The notes under the pieces are model-generated. The model saw only the letters and a list, made by a program, of their open reading frames with translations, did no database searches and was not told where the DNA came from. Both the position numbers and the translations under genes were made by a program. A stretch of 64,000 nt of DNA. It comes from Ministeria vibrans ATCC 50519 (lineage: Eukaryota; Opisthokonta; Filasterea). This document shows positions 58,551 through 64,000 of the stretch, piece by piece (the stretch's first letter is position 1; each line of letters begins with the position of its first letter). The stretch spans positions 1 through 64,000 of the forward strand of contig CALSCP010001494.1 of NCBI GenBank assembly GCA_943704425.1, given 5' to 3'.

Positions 58551-58738
58551 ATTCAAATTTATTAAAGAAATTAAGAAAAAAGGCAAAAATGAAAAAACGT
58601 TTGAAGTTTGAATTTCGTATTTTTTCTTTCGCTAATCGCTTCATTTATTCCTAATTATTATTATCAATAGTTTTAACCGTTTTTCTTGAAGTCTTGTCGG
58701 TAGCCGTCGCGTACTAGGCGGGAAAAGCAGCACGGACG
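58551..58738. promoter_or_regulatory. Putative shared promoter of SPICE1 and CPAP
   Basis: 188 bp of AT-rich sequence between divergent start codons; no other gene fits, so the two genes must share this regulatory space. Confidence 0.5.
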
Positions 58739-61628
58739 ATGGAGCGATACATGCTGTCACGGTACCAGAAGACATCGCGTCAAGCGCATCTTACTCTCCG
58801 TCTCTTCTTCCTGCCCCAGCGACTCCAACGATGTACGATTTGGCCCGCCGTCTGTGTTACGACGCCTTGCTAGTGTTGTCTCCTACGTATTCCGCTCTTC
58901 TCACTCTTCTTTTCCATTTTTTTTTTTGCTCTCTTTTTGCGAATACTATTTTTTTTTTGAAACAAAAAGGTTTCTGACAGTCGACGGAACTCACCGACGA
59001 AATCAGGCTCGGCAAGGTACCGTGTCTCGCGTATACGTCTATACATGTGCCCAACGTTGTTCTCCCGCCCCCTCTGTAGACCGGACTACTCCTCGAATGG
59101 CGCTGTCGGACCCGTACGGTTTGGATTGTCGTGCGACGTCTCACGTTTTGTTATGTTTGTCTGTGGTAGAGGTCTGTGCACGACGAGCACGCCCGTCTGT
59201 CGGCCGATGACCGTCCCATTCGCAGTGCGATTGACCCCACTGCCCGAAACAGCCTCGCGGCATTCGAAGGGGTCGTCAAGAAGAGCCAGGCAGCGCACTC
59301 AGCCCCTCACCCCCACTCGGCGGCGTCGTCCAAGGGGGCGCGACCATTCCTACGCAAGGGCCAAGGCATCCAACGCTTTCAAGGCCCACCCGCAAAACGC
59401 TACAGGCCGCCGCAGGACGAACGGCCGCGCTCGCCACCCGACAACATAGACGCGCAATATGCTCAACAATCGCAACGCCCTCAACCAAGCAAAGACAGGC
59501 TGCATGCCGCAGAACACGAGCGACAACATCAACAACAGCAACAGCACGAGCGACAGCATCAACAACAGCAACAGCACGAGCAACAACATCAACAGCAGCA
59601 ACAACACGAGCGACAGCATCAACAACCGCAACAGCACGGGCGACAACATCAACAACAGCAACAGCACGAGCAACAACATCAACAACCGCAACATCATCAT
59701 CAACAACAACATCATCAACAACGTCATCAACAACAACAACATCATCATCAACAACAACAGCAACAATCGCAATACCCTTTTGAATACGACGACGACGATT
59801 TTGAGGAGGAGGAGGAGGAGGACGATGACGACGGAGGGTTTCCCGGTCAGGCAGCACAGACAGGGCGGGAGCTGTTCCGTGCGTGGGATCCTGAGGAGTC
59901 GTTCACGTTGCAGCACGCCGAGAAACAGCGACTGTCTGAAGCGCAGGAGCTCGAGGAGTTTGAGGCAATGGAACGTTTGGCACACTCGAGTGTTTTGTCT
60001 TCGTCAACGGGTGCGGACGATGAGTTTGCCGCGCTGCGAGGCGCACCGCCATTTCCGAAAGGCCTTCAGCAGCAATCACAACCGCAGTCGGGTGCAGCAT
60101 CGCCACCGCCCACTAGTGCACTGACGGCACGTGTGTTTGGTGGAGGAGACCGCAAAGGCAAACGACCGCTTGTGCCACAACAACACGCCGAGAGAGGCCC
60201 GACTGACGTGGCGGTGGCTGTGGCTCATTTGACTGCGCGTCCCTCAGCGACAGCGACAGGTGGGGGTGCGTTGGAGGAGCGCCTGGGCGAACTCAATCGC
60301 GAAATTGAGCGGTTCAAACGGGAAAATGCGGCATGTGAGGCACTGCGACGCGAACGAGAGACTGCAGTGAAGCAGCTGAAGGAACAGATGGCTTCGTTTG
60401 AGCGCACGCGTGTGGCGGAACTGGAAAAGATTGAGCAGATGCGAAAGACTGAGACAGACCGACTGAAGCGCGAGCGGCGCACAGTAGATCGTTATGCCAA
60501 AGCCAATCGGGTGGTGGAAAAGGGGGATCGAGAGGAGCTGGAGCGCGTACGGGGAGTGTTGAAGGAGCGGGAAGCGGATTGGAAGGAGCAAGAGAAACGC
60601 CACGGATTGGCGGTGGGACGGTACAAGGACCGTGTACAGACGCTCATGGCACGCAACGGAGAGTTGGAGGAGACAGTCAAGGGTCTTGAGCGACAGCTGG
60701 TGGAAATGCGCGATGCGGTCAGCTCCAGTGTGGTGGGGAACGGCAGAGCAGCTGGTCGCAACCGTAAGAGTGCAGAGACTGGTGCGGCCGTGTCGTCAAG
60801 CAAGAGCGGCAGTCAGGGCACAGACATGGCTGAACCTAGCAATGGGATAGTGCGTGAAGTGGTACGCGACGACGGCAAGGTAGAGCAGCACATGGGCGAT
60901 GGGAGTGTGCTGGTGCTGTTCCCCAATGGCACGCGCAAGCGTATTGAACGCGACGGTTCGTCAAGCGTTCTCTTCTTCAACGGCGACCGCAAGGACAGCC
61001 GACTCGACGGCAGTGTCCTGTACTTCTACGCGGAAGCGAACACGACGCACACGACGTATCCCGACGGGAGAGAGGTCCGCATTCCATGTGCACTCTTTTT
61101 CTCGATATCAGTTTTGTTCGTGTTCTTATCGCGTCATTGTTGGTTTCTTTGTCTTTTTCTTTATGTAATTAGGAGATTCGCTTTCCCAACGAACAAATTG
61201 AGCGCACGTTTAGCGATGGCACGAAGGAAATTGAGTTTCCTGACGGATCGCGCAAGCGAGTGCTTGCGTCGGGTGATGAAGAGACTGTCTTTCCAGACCA
61301 GACTGGTACGCTCTATCGAAGCACTCTCAGCATTGCACGCGAAACAAATTTTGTCTATGCGTAGTTGAAAGAGTGGCGCGAAACGGAGACCGCACCATTG
61401 AATTGCCTAACGGGCAGGTAAGAAGAATCCATCCCCCCTACCTTTGTAGTCACCCTGGTTCGGATTGTGTAGCGGGAAGTGCATACGCGGGAGTACAAGC
61501 GACGGGAGTATCCCGACGGCACGGTGAAGACAGTGTTTGCATCGGGGCGGCAGGAGACGCGCTATGGCAGTGGACGCGTGCGGGTGCGCGATGAGGCCGG
61601 GCGCATTGTCCTTGACACGCGCTCCTGA
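58739..61628 (+). CDS. CENPJ: CPAP/CENPJ/SAS-4 centriole assembly protein
   Basis: Seven exons (58739-58761, 58981-59016, 59080-59113, 59170-61074, 61173-61305, 61365-61417, 61473-61628) give 779 codons. The C-terminal TCP (G-box) domain, about 589-779, is unmistakable: [114 protein letters not shown] coiled coil precedes it (about 398-546). The N-terminal third is low-complexity with a long Gln/His repeat and an acidic stretch; I see no clear tubulin-binding PN2-3 segment. CPAP builds centriolar microtubules and binds STIL through the G-box. The three tiny 5' exons are inferred from phase and splice sites and are the least certain part. Confidence 0.92.
59517..59772 (+). repeat. Coding Gln/His repeat in CPAP
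   Basis: A 30-bp unit (GAGCGACAACATCAACAACA then GCAACAGCAC) repeats about six times with variants, then degenerates into CAA/CAT triplets. It encodes [10 protein letters not shown]-type repeats and may vary in length. Confidence 0.92.
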
Positions 61629-61704
61629 CCAGTCACTGTATATTGTGTATATTGGTATCTGTCTCTTGTAACACTTTGTTCTTATTCTTTTGCTTTCATT
61701 CGTT

Positions 61705-62062
61705 TCATGTGGTGTAGATGAGTGTGTCTGCTGTGGGACATTTGATCTTAATTTCGGGACTCTTTCCATCGTTCTTTTCCTTCATCGGCGAAATCATATT
61801 GTTCCTATGAGAAATACATAGTAGGGTTGAGGGTTAATTCGGCTCACAGTGCGTGTACTGACCAGAGCTGAGCCGCCATCATCTCATGTGCGAGTGCAGA
61901 CGGATGGAAGCTGAAACAGAAAAGCACAGAGATCAGACACGAGTACAAACACGTGCATACACACGTACAGAACACGTACAGAACAAGTACATACACACTA
62001 CACACATAATATATAATATTATATTATATAATTATATATATTATATACATTCACACTACACA

Positions 62063-62142
<80 letters not shown>

Positions 62143-63291
62143 CGGTACCAATCGAGATGGGAGAGGAACTCGACGGGAAACGCGGTGAGGTTGGCCCGCT
62201 CAAAACCCGGTTGAACCACCACCGCAAAGTCGTCGTATTTGCCGTTAAACTCCGCTGCAACTGTTGTCATTGCTGTGTTGTATCCATCCGTCAGCTCGTC
62301 CATCTTTTTGCGGTGACGATCGCCCTCTGAAAAAATTCATTAGTGCGTTCACTTAGGACGTTTTCGTTTCGTTACTTTCGCCCTCCTTAAACGCACACAT
62401 GCACTCTTCTGGGAGCACCCGATGGACATCCTTGCAGTGGGTGCTCTTCTGTGAAAGTGCCCATACCTCACTGACGTGCAGCATGCCGACCAGATTCACG
62501 AACATGCGCGGGAATTTCTCCTGCAGGCGTGTCACTATTTTGCGCAAATTGCGCTCGTACTCCTTCACATTGAGAAAAGGCTCGGCCAAATCAAGACAAG
62601 AAATGCACTCGTCGTTGGCTCCAATGAGAATGGTCATCACTTTCCAGTCGGTCGTCACATTGATCTTGTGCTTGTCGAGCTCCTTCTCAAGCAAGTTCAG
62701 CTCATGCTCCAGGTTCGAAATCCACGCCCCCGACAACGCCATGTTGAAATGGTCCGTCTCATGGTGATAGCCAGGACACACAGGGCCGTAACAGAGTGTG
62801 GGAATGTGCTTCCCTGTAGACGCGCCGACGAGAGGCACTCGAGCGTACTCCTACAAATGAGGGGTTTACATTTGAGTGCGCGTCTCATCCCATTGTACAC
62901 ACACACACACACGCACACGCACACGCACACATACCTTGAGAAGATTCGGCAACGTAATCGTCACGGTCACATTGTCGTCACCCCCCATGGACCATGATTT
63001 CTGAGCATAGCCAAGCAGAGAATGAGAGAGAATGAGAGTGAAAATAAACAACAATATAACCACAAAAAGTGAAAGTACCCCTCGAATCTCCTCCGCACCC
63101 CCTTCCAGAGCAAACGCTGCGGTGATACTGTCACCAAGCGCCATGACTACGGACACGTCGGCCGGACGAAGGTTGTGGATGGACGTAGCGGGCGGTGAGG
63201 CGGGAAGTTTGGGACAAGTGAAGGAAGGCGGAACATTCACGGCACGGGCGACCGCCAGAAGGACTGTAAACGCGAGAGCAAGTCTGAGCAT
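61705..63291 (-). CDS. PLB1: Secreted phospholipase-B1-like GDSL lipase
   Basis: Six exons (63291-63079, 63000-62935, 62850-62376, 62326-62137, 61910-61863, 61804-61705) give 363 codons. A signal peptide (MLRLALAFTVLLAVARA) precedes the GDSL block MALGDSITAAF (Ser55), SWSMGGDD, LTxxNLL-type TLPNLLK, IGANDEC (oxyanion Asn) and FHPSALAHEMMAAQLWNNM (catalytic His). This order is that of the animal PLB1/AdPLB repeat rather than the plant GDSL type. It would hydrolyse acyl esters of phospholipids in the secretory system. The intron at 62136 begins inside a (GT)n tract, so the donor could be any GT; the choice shown keeps phase. Its stop is 77 bp from the convergent CPAP stop. Confidence 0.85.
62066..62140. 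repeat. (CA)n microsatellite at a splice donor
   Basis: About 37 CA units; on the coding strand (GT)n follows directly after codon WYR of the phospholipase-B-like gene. Confidence 0.93.
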
Positions 63292-63415
63292 AGTGAAAAT
63301 GAAACAGAGCGCTATAAATGAGACAAATTCAGTGATCAGTGACAATCTTGGATGAGATTTTGGTTTGGAACATAAGTCATATGTCCAACAGATTTCTTTT
63401 CGCCTCGCTCGAGGA

Positions 63416-64000
63416 ATGAAGCCGCTGAAGGCCTTGCTCGAACAAAAAACCCAGGAGTGCCGCCAGCTTCATGACGAAGTGGCGCGCCTCCGCCTGCAAG
63501 TTGACGTTGTCACTCGTGAGCGAAACGTTTTGGTACAAAAAAAAAAAAAAAAAAGTGTTCACTGAGTCTTTCCGTCTCTCTACCCTTTCTTCTATCGCTC
63601 ATTGCCATGTAGGCGACGCAACTTACAGAGATGAATCTCGTGGTGACCAACTTGCAGGCGGTTGTTGCAGACTCAAGTCATAGACACGAAACCTCAACTC
63701 CTGCATCGGCAAACGTGGCGGCGTTAGCGGCGTCTTCAACCCCCTCGGGGCTCCCTGAGGCTCGGAGACGCCTGCAGTCTTTGGGAAAGGGTAGCCCGGC
63801 GACTGCCCTCTCGTGTCCCAGCTCGGTACCGGCCTGTTCGCCCGCAGTCGCGAGCAGCGACCGTCCCTCGACGCGTCATCACCAAAGCCCCAGTGCCTCG
63901 GTGCTTTCTGCCCCCCTCTCCGCAATACCCCCGCGCTCCCGCAAGGGAAGTGCCAAGAGCCAGCTCTCCAGCAAATCCAACACACTCTTGCGCCAACTCG
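63416..64000 (+). CDS. Coiled-coil protein with Ser/Pro-rich tail, runs off the right edge
   Basis: Two exons (63416-63532, 63613 to the window end) are visible, at least 168 codons. The first 55 residues form a parallel-type coiled coil (MKPLKALLEQKTQECRQLHD, VARLRLQVDVVTRERNV, ATQLTEMNLVVTNLQAVV). The rest is Ser/Pro/Ala-rich with basic spots (RSRKGSAKSQLSSKSNTLLR), a disordered, probably phosphorylated region. No family is recognised. It starts 124 bp from the divergent phospholipase-B-like gene. A (A)n tract fills the start of the intron. Confidence 0.6.

Noticed and set aside
46184-61628. Operon-like co-transcription of the centriole and kinetochore genes
   Set aside because: Genes lie on both strands with separate start regions, and unrelated genes intervene, so only proximity and shared promoters can be proposed.
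1-64000. CRISPR arrays, insertion sequences, intact transposons or viral genes
   Set aside because: No regularly spaced direct repeats, terminal inverted repeats with a transposase, reverse transcriptase or viral hallmark gene was recognised.

Overview
This is nuclear DNA from a compact, intron-rich unicellular eukaryote. Twenty-five protein-coding models could be spliced by hand (24 complete, one running off the right edge), and each closes in a single reading frame when GT-AG introns, mostly 45-130 bp long, are removed. Exons are GC-rich. Introns and spacers are AT-rich or built of microsatellites: (TTA)n, (CA)n, (GA)n. TAA, TAG and TGA all act as stops, so the code is standard. Short TTAGGG/CCCTAA tracts imply vertebrate-type telomere repeats. 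Homologues of STIL, CPAP/SAS-4 and SPICE1 point to an organism that builds centrioles or flagella. GIPC and an MRL/Grb-type RA domain would suit a relative of animals, but I cannot place the species.

Layout. 0-9.9 kb: a partial gene, an interstitial telomeric array next to the tail of a broken gene, a CHAT/caspase-like gene, an eIF2D fragment, a TPR protein and proteasome beta-7 (PSMB4). 9.9-20.7 kb: a 3 x 137 bp tandem repeat, tRNA-Phe, calmodulin-lysine methyltransferase, a GH28 polygalacturonase-like protein, NUP50, GIPC and a GATA-finger-like protein. 20.9-35 kb: a RhoGDI-(SH3)4 fusion, a C2H2 protein, MFSD5, a sulfatase, a STE20-type kinase and a tandem pair of DUF707 genes. 35-46 kb: a PHD-ankyrin-HECT ligase, a small secreted protein, an RA/coiled-coil protein and HMCES.

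46-62 kb is the most interesting part. STIL is head-to-head with a CENP-W-like gene, which is followed by CENP-C. After AsnRS and UBE3C comes SPICE1, head-to-head with CPAP (CENPJ/SAS-4). Three proteins of one centriole-duplication pathway and two inner-kinetochore proteins therefore lie within about 15.5 kb. A phospholipase-B-like gene and a partial coiled-coil gene close the window.

Many neighbours are divergent with 85-340 bp between start codons, which suggests shared promoters. There are two N-gaps (37177-37184 and 57116-57125). At the first, a 116-bp block copied from another locus looks like an assembly error. Exon boundaries come from splice motifs and phase; no transcript data were available.
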